Counted from the stretch's first letter, positions 30,396 to 40,815 are shown. The stretch is DNA of 64,000 nucleotides from Shinisaurus crocodilurus (GCA_021292165.1 CM037876.1:317530776-317594775), one strand, 5' to 3'. A program made the numbers and translations. Notes: a model not told the origin generated them from the sequence alone.

Positions 30396-30879
30396 AACAC
30401 TCCTGCATATTGAACGTTGAAATTAGATAGAGAATTTTGTCATTGAAGTGTGATGCTAGTTATCAACAACCTGCCAGAAATTGTCTGCGACATTCTCTTA
30501 AGCAAGATTTGACAATTCATAGGGACAAGTTTGCACAAACCCTCAGAACAGGAACCAGACACTTCTTCCAACAGCTTACTGTGCAATTCAGACAGCTCCA
30601 TCCATTCATGGCAATTCTGTCTGCCACAGTGTGTTGCAGAGAAACCGTGGGGTTTTCTCGAACAGCTGCTTTGAGGCAAAACAAACAATGCTACCAATGT
30701 TCTATTATTATGCCTCTTGCAGATCTACATATTGTATGCTGAAAAAAGAAAGCTGCAAATCATTAGGAATTTCTTTAGTTTGCCCTCTGCTATGGAGCTG
30801 CTTAGAATGGCTCCTAATAGAAGTCTTCCTGTTCCGGGTTTCAGTAGCAAGCCATGTCCTCCTCCACAGGACTCTATTC

Positions 30880-31015
30880 CAGGGCTCTCCCACCTTGGGT
30901 CCCCAGATGTTGTTGGCCTACAGCTCTCAACATACCCAGCCAGCATGGCTAATGGCAAGGGATTCTGGGAGCTGTAGTCCAACAACATCTGGGGACCCAA
31001 GGTTGGAGAGCCCTG
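30880..31015. mobile_element. hAT MITE, divergent member (CAGGGCTCTCC ends)
   Basis: A 136-bp imperfect palindrome with ends CAGGGCTCTCCCACCTTGGG and the inverse. A perfect 8-bp duplication CTCTATTC lies at 30872-30879 and 31016-31023. The interior has TTGTTGGCCTACAGCTC instead of the TTTTTGGCCTACAACTC of copies 1-3. Confidence 0.88.
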
Positions 31016-31019
31016 CTCT

Positions 31020-31712
31020 ATTCCATTTCCCCACCCCACATTTTTCTGTTTTTCTTTTCCTACTGACACTCAATATTCTGTGGCATCCTCAATCCTCATT
31101 GGGTTTTTTTGGTGGGGATGGGCTTGGCCCCTTTGTTGTTTGTTAGGATTCAATGTAATTTCCCCTCTGAGACATCCCTGTTCTTTCTCAGTGTCCTGTC
31201 TCTGCTCTAATCCTGTTGGCACTCAGTACCTGCATTTGCTCTTAGAGAGCATTAAAGCTGGTCCCCAGTAAGGTTAGGCCAAAATGCCTCCTCACCTTTG
31301 CTGCCACATTTGCAGGGAGTAAATCGGTGAGGCCGTTTCATGGAGGAGGGGGTGAAATTCAGGTAGAGCGAAACATTCTAGGCACGCAGCACTCCACCTG
31401 ATGACTAGTGGCCACCATTTGATTTGATTTTTACCCAGCACCCCGTGCAACACCACTACAGTATGATCTAGTGTTGCTCTGCTGGAGGATTCTAGGTAAA
31501 AACAACAGCAATGGCAATGACAACACCACTTGACGTCCTCCAGGAGGAACACCATGCTGCCAGTGAGCTTCTCCCCCCCCCCCGATTTCAACCCAACCTC
31601 CAAAAATAAACTGGAGGTCTTGCCCCCTTTCATCACCCACACCTTTTGAGGTGGGCGATGAAAGGCAACCATTCCGAACAGAGAACATCTGCTCTGAAAT
31701 CCCTCCACATCC
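31020..31712. other. Unassigned DNA
   Basis: No LINE, SINE or TIR signature. Frames on the minus strand (31292-31717) have no recognisable domain. Confidence 0.3.
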
Positions 31713-31714
31713 AA

Positions 31715-31988
31715 CATTTCATTTATTTATTTATTTATTTGTTACATTTATGGATCGCCCATCTGGCCGGCAAACCGTTCACTCTGGGCGATGCACAACA
31801 CAATAAAATACAGAATAAAATACATTTAAAACAGTATAAAATTTTAACATCTTAGCCCACCCCATATTCCTGCCTAAACAGCCATGTTTTTAGTGAGTGA
31901 CGGAAGCTCAGCGGAGAGGGGGCATGGCGGAGCTCACTCGGGAGGGAGTTCCACAGTATGGGGGCTGCCACAGAACCATTCCGTGCCC
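31715..31988 (-). mobile_element. L2-like LINE 3' end
   Basis: A reversed (ATTT)n tail, GGCAAACCGTTCACTCTGGGCG, then GGAGGGAGTTCCACAGTATGGG, the L2 3' UTR block seen at 16985 and 55090. A Sauria SINE is inserted at its right edge. Confidence 0.65.
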
Positions 31989-32247
31989 ATTTATTTATTT
32001 ATTTATTTATTTATTTGTTATATTTACGGTATACCCTGCCTTTTTCCTGAAAGGAACCCAAGGCGGCTTACATAATCCTCCTCCTCCTCCTCCATTTTAT
32101 CCTCACAACAACCCTGTGAGGTAGGTTAGGCTGAGAGTCAGTGACTGGCCCAAAGTCACCCAGTGAGTTTCATGGCCGAGCGGGGACTAGAACCCGGATC
32201 TTCCGAGTCCCAGTCCAACACTCTCACCACTACGCCACACTGGCTCT
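31989..32247 (-). mobile_element. Sauria SINE copy 2
   Basis: A nearly full copy: head AGAGCCAGTGTGGCGTAGTGG, B box GGTTCTAGTCCC, the core CTGGGTGACTTTGGGCCAG, and tail with (AAAT)n. Well preserved, hence young. Confidence 0.93.
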
Positions 32248-32486
32248 CATTAGAGTGATCAAGACACCATGACTCAGTGCTGGCGGAGATGCAATTAAAA
32301 GTGGGCCTTGCGTTTCAATCTGGAGGTAAAGGTAAAGGAGGAAAGTGTAGGAGTGTTGTTTCTAGAAGCCCAGTTCTACACCCATCCTATCTTCCAGGAC
32401 ATTTCCCATTGGCCCACCCTTTATGAGGAGTGAGGACTGAATATTGCTTCCTGGGTGTCCCAGGGAGGAATTCTTACAGTTATCAA

Positions 32487-32640
32487 ACATCAGAAGAGCC
32501 CTGAGGCTGGGTCAGACCAAGGGCCCATCTCATCCAGCATTCTATTCACACAGTGGCCAACCAGCTGCCCCAATGGGAAGTCCACAAGCAGGACAGGAGG
32601 GCAACAGCACCCTCCCGCCCAAGTTACTCGGAAATTGTCT
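32487..32640 (+). repeat. Dispersed squamate repeat (AGAAGAGCCCTG type), copy 2
   Basis: CATCAGAAGAGCCCTGAGG, GGTCAGACCAAGGGCCC, GTGGCCAACCAGCTGCCCC. Same family as 4935-5152, opposite orientation. Confidence 0.65.
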
Positions 32641-32835
32641 TTAAAATGACACACTTCCTTGGTTAACTTTGGAGACTATGGATGGAAGTTAAGTTAGTCA
32701 TGACTAGCTAACCAGTGCATTTCAGTAAGGCTAACATTGGATACAACCCCCCGAGTTGTCCTGCATTCTCTTGGTTCATTTCTAAATTATACACATGTAA
32801 ATGACAATGTGAATCCTTCCCCAGCTCCACCATTC

Positions 32836-33015
32836 ATTCATTCACCACCCCTCCATTCCTCCATTCAATGCTCTACATCAGTGTTCTCCAACCTTGGGTC
32901 CTCAGATGTTACGCTGGCTGGGGCATGCTGGGAGGCCAAAAACATCTGGGGACCCAAGGTTGGAGAACACTGATGTAGAGCATGGAATGGAGGAATGGAG
33001 GGGTGGTGAATGAAT
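32836..33015. repeat. 180-bp inverted repeat extending beyond a hAT MITE
   Basis: The MITE (32879-32972) is flanked not by a direct 8-bp repeat but by inverted copies of about 43 bp of non-MITE DNA. ATTCACCACCCCTCC upstream and GGAGGGGTGGTGAAT downstream pair, as do CTCTACAT and ATGTAGAG, with one mismatch in 43. The whole block could fold into one long hairpin. Confidence 0.88.
32879..32972. mobile_element. hAT MITE copy 4, internally deleted
   Basis: A 94-bp derivative with CAGTGTTCTCCAACCTTGGG ends. The left inner arm is largely missing: after CTCAGATGTT the sequence jumps to ACGCTGGCTGGGGC. It lies inside the larger inverted repeat 32836-33015. Confidence 0.88.
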
Positions 33016-33173
33016 ACATCACCCCTTCACTTCTGTCCACATATACTAATTTTCCATCATCTCTTTTGTCATGCTCCCATATTCCTGTTCACAATTCTAA
33101 TTCAAACCTTTGCACAAAACTGCAAATTTGTTAAGCTGGCTGCCATATCAAAAATAGTTATGGGAGAACTTAC

Positions 33174-33718
33174 TGTTGGGTTTTGCATAGGCAGAACGAG
33201 ATTACCACCTGACATCGAGATTATCACCTGACCTGGTGGGTGTCACTTGAGTTCAAGTATACAAGGTCTCTGGTCATGAGACATAGTCTCGAGGTGATGT
33301 GACTCAGCAGCCTTGAACTGATTTGGGATCAACATGTTGATGAATAGGTTATACAACTGGAGTGAGTAATATCCTATTTATAAGTGCAGGGTCTGTGGTA
33401 TAAAAGCTAACACAGTTGCTGATAGCTTCACTTGCTTCACTTGCTCTCCTTCTCCTTGCTGTCTCTCGTCTCGACACGACATGTGTATTGTTCTGGACTT
33501 CACTTCATCTAGCCTTACCACTGGGGTATTGGATTTGAGTCTGCAATGATGTAGTGAGTAGAGATGCATTGCTTGCCTTAATCCCATGTAATTGGGTCTT
33601 ACAAATAAACTCTTTAATCTTTATTAACTGCTGTTATCTCCTCCTTCCGCCTGCGTGACTGAAACTGAGGGTCATTGGCTAGGGGAGCTTTTGAACCCGG
33701 GTCAGTCCATCTCTCACA
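33174..33718 (+). mobile_element. Solo LTR, copy 1
   Basis: A 545-bp LTR starting TGTTGGGTTTTGCATAGG and ending GTCCATCTCTCACA, flanked by a perfect 5-bp duplication CTTAC (33169-33173 and 33719-33723). It has GTATAAAAGC (about 33400) as TATA box and AATAAACTC (about 33604) as polyadenylation signal. TG/CA ends and a 5-bp duplication fit Ty3/gypsy or retrovirus-like elements. No internal coding region remains, so it arose by LTR-LTR recombination. Confidence 0.9.
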
Positions 33719-33957
33719 CTTACCCCCCCCCAATGGAATTGTTATTTTCCTTGGACAGTAATGAATTCATCCATGTAATCTTACACAAGAGTTCTCCTTT
33801 AATTTGAGATCTTGTTCTGTGCATATGAATTTTTGTGCGTGCGCATTATGGGACCTGTCGTCTGTAATTACATAATGCGCCATGACACCATGCATCATCT
33901 TGTTACGTGCTGCTTCCTGATTTGTTGTTTCCATGTTGCCTTCATATGTAATGTCTG

Positions 33958-34251
33958 CTCGATCATCCCAGTTTGCAGGACACGGAATAATGGGCTCAAG
34001 TTACAGGAACCCAGATTCCACCTAAACATCAGGAAAAATTTCCTGACTGTCAGAGCAATAAGACAATGGAATCAGCTACCTAGGGAGGTGGTGGGCTCTC
34101 CCACTCTGGAGGCATTCAAGGTGCGGCTGGACAGACATCTGTCGGGGATGCTTTGACCTGGATTCCTGCATTGAGCGGGGGGTTGGACTCGATGGCCTTG
34201 TAGGCCCCTTCCAACTCTACCTATGATTCTATGATTCTATGATTCTATGAT
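33958..34251 (+). mobile_element. CR1 LINE 3' end, 5'-truncated
   Basis: Encodes IIPVCRTRNNGLKLQEPRF to LDRHLSGML and ends in (ATTCTATG)n. The frame of about 65 CR1 codons is intact, hence young. Confidence 0.93.
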
Positions 34252-35250
34252 ATTGTTACTTTTTTTTTTGTCTTGATTGCATAGCAATTGACGGGTTTCC
34301 AATGAAATAGAATTTTCATGCGGTTCCATGTGCTCTGAAGTGCAAAAAAATATGAGACTTTCAAAAGCCAGCCAGTTTCTAGAGCTAATTTGTTTTTCAG
34401 CTAATTGGTGCAGCAGCCAACTGGAATAGAACAGATTTCTATTCTTCTCCTTCTCCTCCTAGAATCTCCGAGGTCCCCTTTGAAACATCGTTTTTCATCA
34501 CACTCGGCTTTGCATGGCAGATGAGTTTAAAATAAATAAATGTGTAATGCCATGAAGTGTCATTAAAGACCATCTATCTCCAGAAATTGCTGGTTAAGAA
34601 TGAAGAGAAGCAGGTAATATTCCATAACTCTAATTTATAAAAGGCTATAAATCCTATTAGACCCTTGCATATGATTCTGTTGACACAAAGGATTTTATAG
34701 TGTAAAATAAAATAAAAAATAAGAATAATGGATCAGAGAGGACGCCTCAAAGAATAATGAAATCACAGGCAGGTTAGAGAAACAGGAGATTTTTCATAGG
34801 AATAATCGTGCTGAGCTGTAGTGGGGAATGAGTTTTGAGAACATGTTTGTCAGAATTGAAAGAGGGGCCTCTTCTTTTGGCAATTTTTCAGGGAAGAACG
34901 GGTAAAAAAAAAACCCCTGTTCAATTCTTAAAGTTATTCCTGATTGGTAAGAATTACTCATCTGGCCAGTACTGGGAGTGTTGCTTGCACACTCATGGGC
35001 TTAATTTGTTCTTAGTGATGTCAGGGACTAGCTAAATCTGGTTGGCTATGAAGCATTGTGACACCATCACACAAAGGTCATTGCCCTTGTGCCCTGTGTG
35101 TAACATATCCTGAAGCATCCGTCTGGCCATTGTCAAACAAATGTTGGATGGAACCTTGTACTGATCCATCAGGACACTTCCCCCCACCCTTTTTTTTAAA
35201 TGTCAGGCTGGCTGTATTGGTCAATGGAAGTTGCCATTTATGCAACAAGC
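34252..35250. other. Candidate unique or conserved non-coding DNA
   Basis: About 1 kb of AT-rich DNA without TE signatures. It includes ATGCCATGAAGTGTCATTAAAG-like sequence near 34550 and homeodomain-type TAATTTG/AGCTAATT motifs near 34388-34405. No exon recognised. Its character fits ancestral non-coding DNA, but conservation cannot be judged from one sequence. Confidence 0.25.
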
Positions 35251-35253
35251 CAT

Positions 35254-35408
35254 TACGCTGGCTCAGCTTGTCTGTGGAAAGCTAAGCAGGGTCAGGCCTG
35301 GTTATTACTTGGATGGGAGACCCCTCCTCTAGTTTCCTGCATTGAGCAGGGGGTTGGACTCGATAGCCTTGTAGGCTCCTTCCAACTCTATGATCTATGA
35401 AATCTATA
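35254..35408 (+). mobile_element. 5S rRNA-headed SINE with CR1 tail, copy 1
   Basis: The head (35264-35322) matches 5S rRNA from about position 30 to 90: GGAAAGCTAAGCAGGGTC, GGCCTGGTTATTACTTGG and ATGGGAGACC. These cover the 5S internal promoter A box, intermediate element and C box. A short linker CCCTCCTCTAGT joins it to the CR1 3' end TTTCCTGCATTGAGCAGGGG to CTCTATGATCTATGAAATC. RNA polymerase III with TFIIIA would transcribe an active copy, and CR1 reverse transcriptase would mobilise it. Confidence 0.85.
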
Positions 35409-35487
35409 CATCCGTGCATTGCTAGTTTTTGAACTAGCACCTCTCCACTTCATTCTTATGTTTTGGGGCCTTCTGTTCTGTGTAGTG

Positions 35488-35612
35488 CAGTGTTCTCCAA
35501 CCTTGGGTCCCCAGATGTTTTTGGCCTACAACTCCCAGCATGCCCCGCTGGCTGGGGCATGCTGGGAGTTGTAGGCCAAAAACATCTGGGGACCCAAGGT
35601 TGGAGAACACTG
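35488..35612. mobile_element. Palindromic hAT MITE copy 5
   Basis: A 125-bp palindrome with CAGTGTTCTCCAACCTTGGG ends. Flanks GTGTAGTG and GTGCCACT share only three bases, so the duplication has decayed. Confidence 0.87.
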
Positions 35613-35619
35613 GTGCCAC

Positions 35620-36890
35620 TTTCGCAACGTAAGTATCTTTGCAATCCATGTTGCACTGGTGGAATTCAAGCTACTGCTTCCCATTAATGGTTTAACAGTC
35701 TAGGAGTGAATCCCCAAACCGCTGCAAATTCAAGGCTTCAGGGATTTGGTGGCAGCACATTGATACTGCTGACACAAACCTCAGTTCTAAATTCAGCAGC
35801 CGCTGAACATCTCCACATCTGACTGGCCACTAGTGGAAACAGTGCAATCCTATGCATGTCTACCTGGGAATAAGAACCACTGAGCTCACTGGGACTTGCT
35901 ATCTAAGGCAACAATCCTAAATGGGAGTAAGCCCCATTAAACTCAATGGGACTTACTTCTGTATGGACCTATTTAGGATTTCGCTGTAAATGGGATTGTT
36001 GGTCTAATCCAGCAGGGCTCTTCTTCACGATGGCTACATAGAACCCTTTTAGGGTCATGTGCACAACACTGAAAGTTCATGGGGAAGGATGAACCTATTG
36101 GCTTCTATAACTGTAAAATGCCGTGTGCCTGAATGGCACAGCAACTAACTAACTTGCTAACTAACTGACAACAACAACAACAACAACAACAACGGAAATT
36201 ACATTTCCACCTGCACTATTGTAACACTGACACTCATATTGGATTACCAGATCTTTTTGGGGTCATCTCTCCTAAGGCGAGAATGTAGGATAATTCCCAC
36301 AAAGATAGGTGCAAATTGTATTTGGGATTCTAGTCTAGCACCCTGCCTCTGGAGACCCCATAAGCAGGACACAAAGGCTCGAGGCTGCACTTATTGTTAG
36401 TCACCACCAGAAAAAGGTATTCAGTGGCATCATTCATGCCTTAGAACATGGAGAAACATTGACGGGTTCAGCAACATACCCTGGAGCTAGCTGTTAAGTT
36501 GCTCTTCTTCTAAAGAGGTGTAATTTGCTTAGAATAAACTCCTGCTTCAGGAGGACAGAAACCCTGCCAGAACACAGAGTTAACAAACAGCTCCTAATGA
36601 GGCTGAGAGCTTGTTAGGAATGTTTCCCTGTAATTGTATATCCCGCTTCCTCTCTTTATAGTAATTCAGTTATCATCTTAAATTCATTAGGAAGCAAACA
36701 ACAGCTCTATCTCCTCAAAGAGTACCAAGGAGCTGGCTCTAGATGGCGAACACTGGTCCTCGTTAGGAAGCCTTGATATATTCCTTGTGACACATCAAGG
36801 AAGTTTCCGGGATGCACCAAAAACAGACAGAAGCTATTGGGTGTCTTCTCTGGCTTCCTGCATTTTGTAAATGATGCGGAGAACTAGTTA
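35620..36890. other. Mostly unassigned DNA with MITE fragments
   Basis: Fragments of the GCAATCCTAT MITE family lie at about 35850-35995, then the AGCAGGGCTCTTCTT fragment at 36010. A (CAA)n run is at 36170-36194. From 36480 to 36880 I see no repeat signature; CCTAATGAGGCTGAGAGC and similar sequence could be ancestral non-coding DNA. Confidence 0.35.
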
Positions 36891-36896
36891 GCCCCA

Positions 36897-37345
36897 TATT
36901 ATTTATTACTCATTATTTATTTTATTTCTATACTGCCCCATAGCCGAAGCTCTCTGGGTGGTTTACAAACATTAATAAAAACAATAGTACACATTATAAA
37001 ATACAGATAATAAAATCATTCAATTTCATTACACAAGTTTAAAACCAAATTTAAAAACCAAATTTAAAATGGCAAATAACAGAACAAGTTAATGAACTAA
37101 GATTGCAGCTGACATAACCACTCCCCCCCCCGTGCTATTTTGAGCTGTTAAATATCAGATGCCTTGGCATAGAAGGCAGTTGTAACCTGGTGCCGAAAAG
37201 ATAGTAAAGTTGGCACCAGGTGGGCTTCAGTGGGGAGGGGGCCACCACTGAGAAGGCCCTCCTCCTTGTTGCCACCAGGCGAGCCTCCCTCGGAGCTGGC
37301 AGTCAGAGGAGGGCCCCAGATGTTGAGCACAGTGTCCGGGTAGAT
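36897..37345 (-). mobile_element. L2-like LINE 3' end
   Basis: A reversed ATTT-rich tail, GAAGCTCTCTGGGTGGTTTAC, an A-rich stretch, then GGCACCAGGTGGGCTTC and CCACTGAGAAGGCCCTCC, the L2 3' UTR blocks in the same order as at 16985. Confidence 0.7.
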
Positions 37346-37753
37346 TGCGGTTGGGAGAGGCATTCCGTCAAGTACTGCAGTCATAAACACATCCATAGGG
37401 TGAATGGTGAGCCAATAACCATGCTGGCTGAGAATGATGGGAGTTGCAGTCCAACACACCCAGAGAGCACCAAGTTAGGGAAGGCAGTTTTTGAAAAATT
37501 ATTTATGCACTGAGTAATCAAAACTGTGAAGAAAAACTCTATTCCAAACCTGCTGGGAGGCTTTTCTCCCACCAGGGGAACAGGCTACTGCGTGCTTGGC
37601 TTGAGAAGTTCTGCTATTTGCTCCACCTCATATCTGGTTCCATCCTGATGGACCACCCAGTAACGGTATTTTCTCCTGAACTGTCCAGTGGCATCCCCTG
37701 CCCAAGTATGGCTAGGCTTCATTCCTATTCCACTGGGGTCCACTCGCCCCACC

Positions 37754-38319
37754 AAGGACCGGTGCAGGGCAGTTTGGCGCCCTAGGCGAAATGAAATTTA
37801 GCGCCCCCCCTCTCGTGCCAGGGGGGGCTCTGGAGCAAAGCAGCCCTGCTCTGCAAAACCCCCCCCCGTGCCGCCACCACCACCAACCTACCTTCCCCCC
37901 GCCCTGGCTGCTGCCACCTCCTCCTCCAAGGAGGAAGTGACGCAACGGGACCCCCGCGCTCCGTTTCCTGCTGGGGAAACCAGGGCAACAGGCCAAAACA
38001 ACGCGGGCGGGGCTCCGGAAGCGACGCAACGCGGAGAAGGTAGGTGGAGGGGGGGTCGGGGGTGGTGGTGGTGGTGGCAGTGGCGGCGGCGGCAACGGAT
38101 GGGGGAGGCGCGGCGGCGGGCGGGGGGGAAGTGTGGCGGCAGCAGCGGTGGCGGGAGGGCGGGGGGGAGGTGCGGCAGCGGCGGCGGAGGCAGGCGGGGA
38201 GGCGGAGGCCTGGCGGGGGCAGCGCGGCAGCAGCGAAGAGGAGCGCAGCGTTTCTGCGCCCTCTTCAGCCGCGCGCCCTAGGCAGCCGCCTACTTTGCCT
38301 AGCGGTAGCGCCGGCCCTG
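37754..38319. mobile_element. 566-bp GC-rich hAT element
   Basis: Flanked by a perfect 8-bp duplication GCCCCACC (37746-37753 and 38320-38327). The ends AAGGACCGGTGCAGGGC and, inverted, CAGGGCCGGCGCTACCGC resemble those of 43409-43572. The interior is extremely CpG- and GGC-rich and contains GGAAGTGACGCAACGGGA (37932-37949) and CCGGAAGCGACGCAACGCGG (about 38014). The 205-codon proline/alanine-rich frame across it is a composition artefact. Confidence 0.85.
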
Positions 38320-38667
38320 GCCCCACCACATTAATAAGCCAGGGACCACCCCTTGGCTTCTAGGCTCCATCCGTGTATCTCTGGCTTTGAGGTTCAGGAG
38401 AGCTGGCAATGCAAGGGAGAGGCCCTGCACTTGGTATTTCATGGAGCCTGCTTGACTCAGGAATGCAAACATCTGCCTGCAGGCCTAGTAATCTGGCATG
38501 TGGAGGTTCTGTGTCCAGCCCATGGAAACTCCTTGGGTTCCTCTAGGGTGGGGCATAACTGTTCTGGGATCAAATTCTTCTGCATTTATGGTAAAGCTGA
38601 AGAGTTGAATGAAGTCCTTGGGCACTGCCTTAGAGTTACGTAAAGGAAGGGGAGGGTAAACAATTTA

Positions 38668-39432
38668 AGGGCACCATCCTAGGCATGTTTAGACAGAAGA
38701 AAAGTCCCACACTCCAGTAAGATTAAACAAAATAGACAGTAACTGTGCTCCATTGTGTTGGAGAGGATGTCAGGAACTTGGTACTTATGCTCATATGTGG
38801 TGGAGCTGTAAAAGCGTATTGGATTTTTGGAATAAAATTTTTGTAGAAATTTCAGAAATTATTGGTATTAATGTGGAGGTCTGTCCAAAATTAGCATTGT
38901 TATCAATAACGGAGAAACTTCTGTGCTCACAAGAGAAAAAGGAACTAATTGTAAGTTTATTAGTGGCAGGGAGATTACTGATAGCAAGGAATTGGAAAGT
39001 TCAATACCAGTACTTAATAATAGATTGGTATAAAGAGGTCTGGGATATTGCTTTAAATGATAAACTAACATGTAGTATTAAATGTAAAAGGGGACAATTA
39101 AAGAAAAATAATTTTAAGGAAATATGGGGGTCATTTTTAGATTATGTTTTAGTAAAGGGGAAAGGGAGTAAGCCATGTCATGATATGATGTATTTTTGGA
39201 ATATAGATTAATAATGGATTATGTGGATAGAATTGGTTTTGGCCCCGGGGTGACGGGTGCACTTGGAGTTTATGATTTGTAGGTTTATGTTTTTTTTTTG
39301 TATGTGTGTTCTTTTAAAAATATATAAATAAATAAATAAAAATAAAAAAAGAAAAGTCCCACAATTCCTGTTGTGCCCCACCCACCCAGCATGGTTGGCT
39401 GGGGCATGCTGGGAGTTGTAGGATTCTTTTTG
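38668..39432. mobile_element. PIF-type palindromic MITE split by an L1 insertion
   Basis: The left arm AGGGCACCATCCTAGGCATG follows a TTA. The core CAGCATGGTTGGCTGGGG to GGGAGTTGTAGG resumes after the L1 (38712-39348). The right terminal arm is missing; unrelated LTR-like DNA follows from 39433. Confidence 0.6.
38712..39348 (+). mobile_element. L1-clade LINE 3' end with 15-bp target duplication
   Basis: A severely 5'-truncated L1. The frame 38753-39211 encodes the C-terminal Cys motif CWRGCQELGTYAHMWWSC, then DFWNKIF, as in L1 ORF2. It ends in an A-rich (AAAT)n tail. The target duplication AAGAAAAGTCCCACA is at 38697-38711 and 39349-39363. The 130-codon intact frame indicates a fairly recent event. 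Confidence 0.9.
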
Positions 39433-40815
39433 TCATGACCCATTTTTCTGACACTCTGGCACAGAACCCAAAAATCAGTGAGACTTTTTATTGTAGCAAA
39501 TATTATGGCAAAAGCTTAATGGTTACAACTTCTTAAAAATCATATAACTATAGCAGAAGCTATAGGCATATTGCTTAGTTCAGGAAACAGTTCAAGGCCC
39601 ATAACTACAACCATGTCAAAAATCAGTGCAACAATAGTTTCCAAGTCAGGATCTTACAGTTCAGAATGCAAGGCAAGACAAGGGTCATGATAAATCCAGA
39701 CAAGAAAACATTCCAGGCAATTCAAGACATGGTCCAAGAGCAAGTTACAAAACTAGAATTTACACACACAGTCAGAGATCAGTCCAACAATAGATTCTAC
39801 ATTGGAATTTCCATGGTATGTGTGTCCAGGCAGACTGAAGACCAAGGATCACATTGAATCCAGGCAAGACATTATCTCAGGCAATTAAAATGATGGTAAG
39901 TCAAGGCAAGAGACCACCAGGCAGTAGAGACCTTTCCATGCAGGGCCTCTATGAACCAAGCTCCCAAGCAGACTAAATCCAAGTTTCTGGGTAAGTCCAG
40001 GCAAGAGTGGCTCCAGGGCTGTAGAAATGTTTCCCATTAGGGCCTCTATCTACTAGATCTCGGGCAGGCTAACACCCCAGGTTTCTGGATGAGTCCAGGC
40101 ATTATAGATGGGTTGAGTGAGTCCACACAATAAAGTGATCCAGGCATTATAGATTTTGTTTCCAGCTTTATATTTGATGGCAGGTTCTTAACAATAAAAG
40201 GTTCAAGTGGACAAGGTTCCCGATTTGACGTAGAGTCCTGGTGAGAAGCGTTTTAGGCAGCTCAGATGATAGAAAATCCAGGCGGACAGGGCTTCGGGCA
40301 ATATGGATGGATGTTCCCAGAAAGAAGCTCCATGGCTTCGGCACTGGCTTAAATGCAAGGGAGGGGCTGCTAGAGCCCTCCTTCTGATGATCTAACTGGG
40401 GGCTCGGTGTCCAAGAGGTGTCTCAACTTGCGTGACACCCCTCAAAGCCCCTCCCTTGCAGAGTTCTTCCCTCTGCTTGGTTCCCACAGCAAATTTCTTA
40501 AGCTGTAAACCAGCAGTTTGACTCAAAGCCTGATCCTGCAGCTGTGGCTGGGAGGGAGTCTTGCTCTCCTTCTTCAGCCTGTAATCAGAGGGGAAGCCAG
40601 GCAGAGCCACCATTCTGACATTCCACAGCCTGAGCAGGCCAAAGCAAGCCCCGCTGCTTGGCCTGCCATCAGAGGAGAAACCAGGCTGAGCTAAACGCTC
40701 AGGCCCCCCCGGCTTCCCATGCCTGAACTGAGTTTTGAACCAACTCAGTCCACTTCTGAATCAGGTTCTGATTCTAGCACTATAGGGCCCACAGCAATGC
40801 TTGGACTAGGCCCAA
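39433..40815 (-). mobile_element. Probable LTR-retrotransposon segment (minus strand)
   Basis: TGTCATGACCC near 39431 and CATTCTGACA near 40613 are candidate inverted LTR ends. TTTTTATT near 39486 would be an inverted AATAAA. Between them are degenerate direct repeats of GAGTCCAGGCA/AATCCAGGCA sequence (about 39690-40160). The ends and duplication do not resolve cleanly. No coding domain is seen. Confidence 0.3.

Noticed and set aside
32871..32980. CTCTACAT and ATGTAGAG as a target duplication of MITE copy 4
   Set aside because: They are inverted, not direct, and the inversion continues for about 43 bp, so this is not a transposition footprint.
35264..35322. 5S rRNA gene
   Set aside because: Only about half of the 5S sequence is present, fused to a CR1 tail and repeated with the same junction; it is a SINE head.
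37712..38329. 205-codon proline/alanine-rich minus-strand frame
   Set aside because: It coincides with a GC-rich hAT element with an 8-bp duplication; long frames on both strands follow from low stop-codon density.
39433..40815. A complete LTR element with defined ends
   Set aside because: Candidate ends TGTCATGACCC and CATTCTGACA exist but no matching 5-bp duplication could be found, so only a tentative LTR-like segment is listed.
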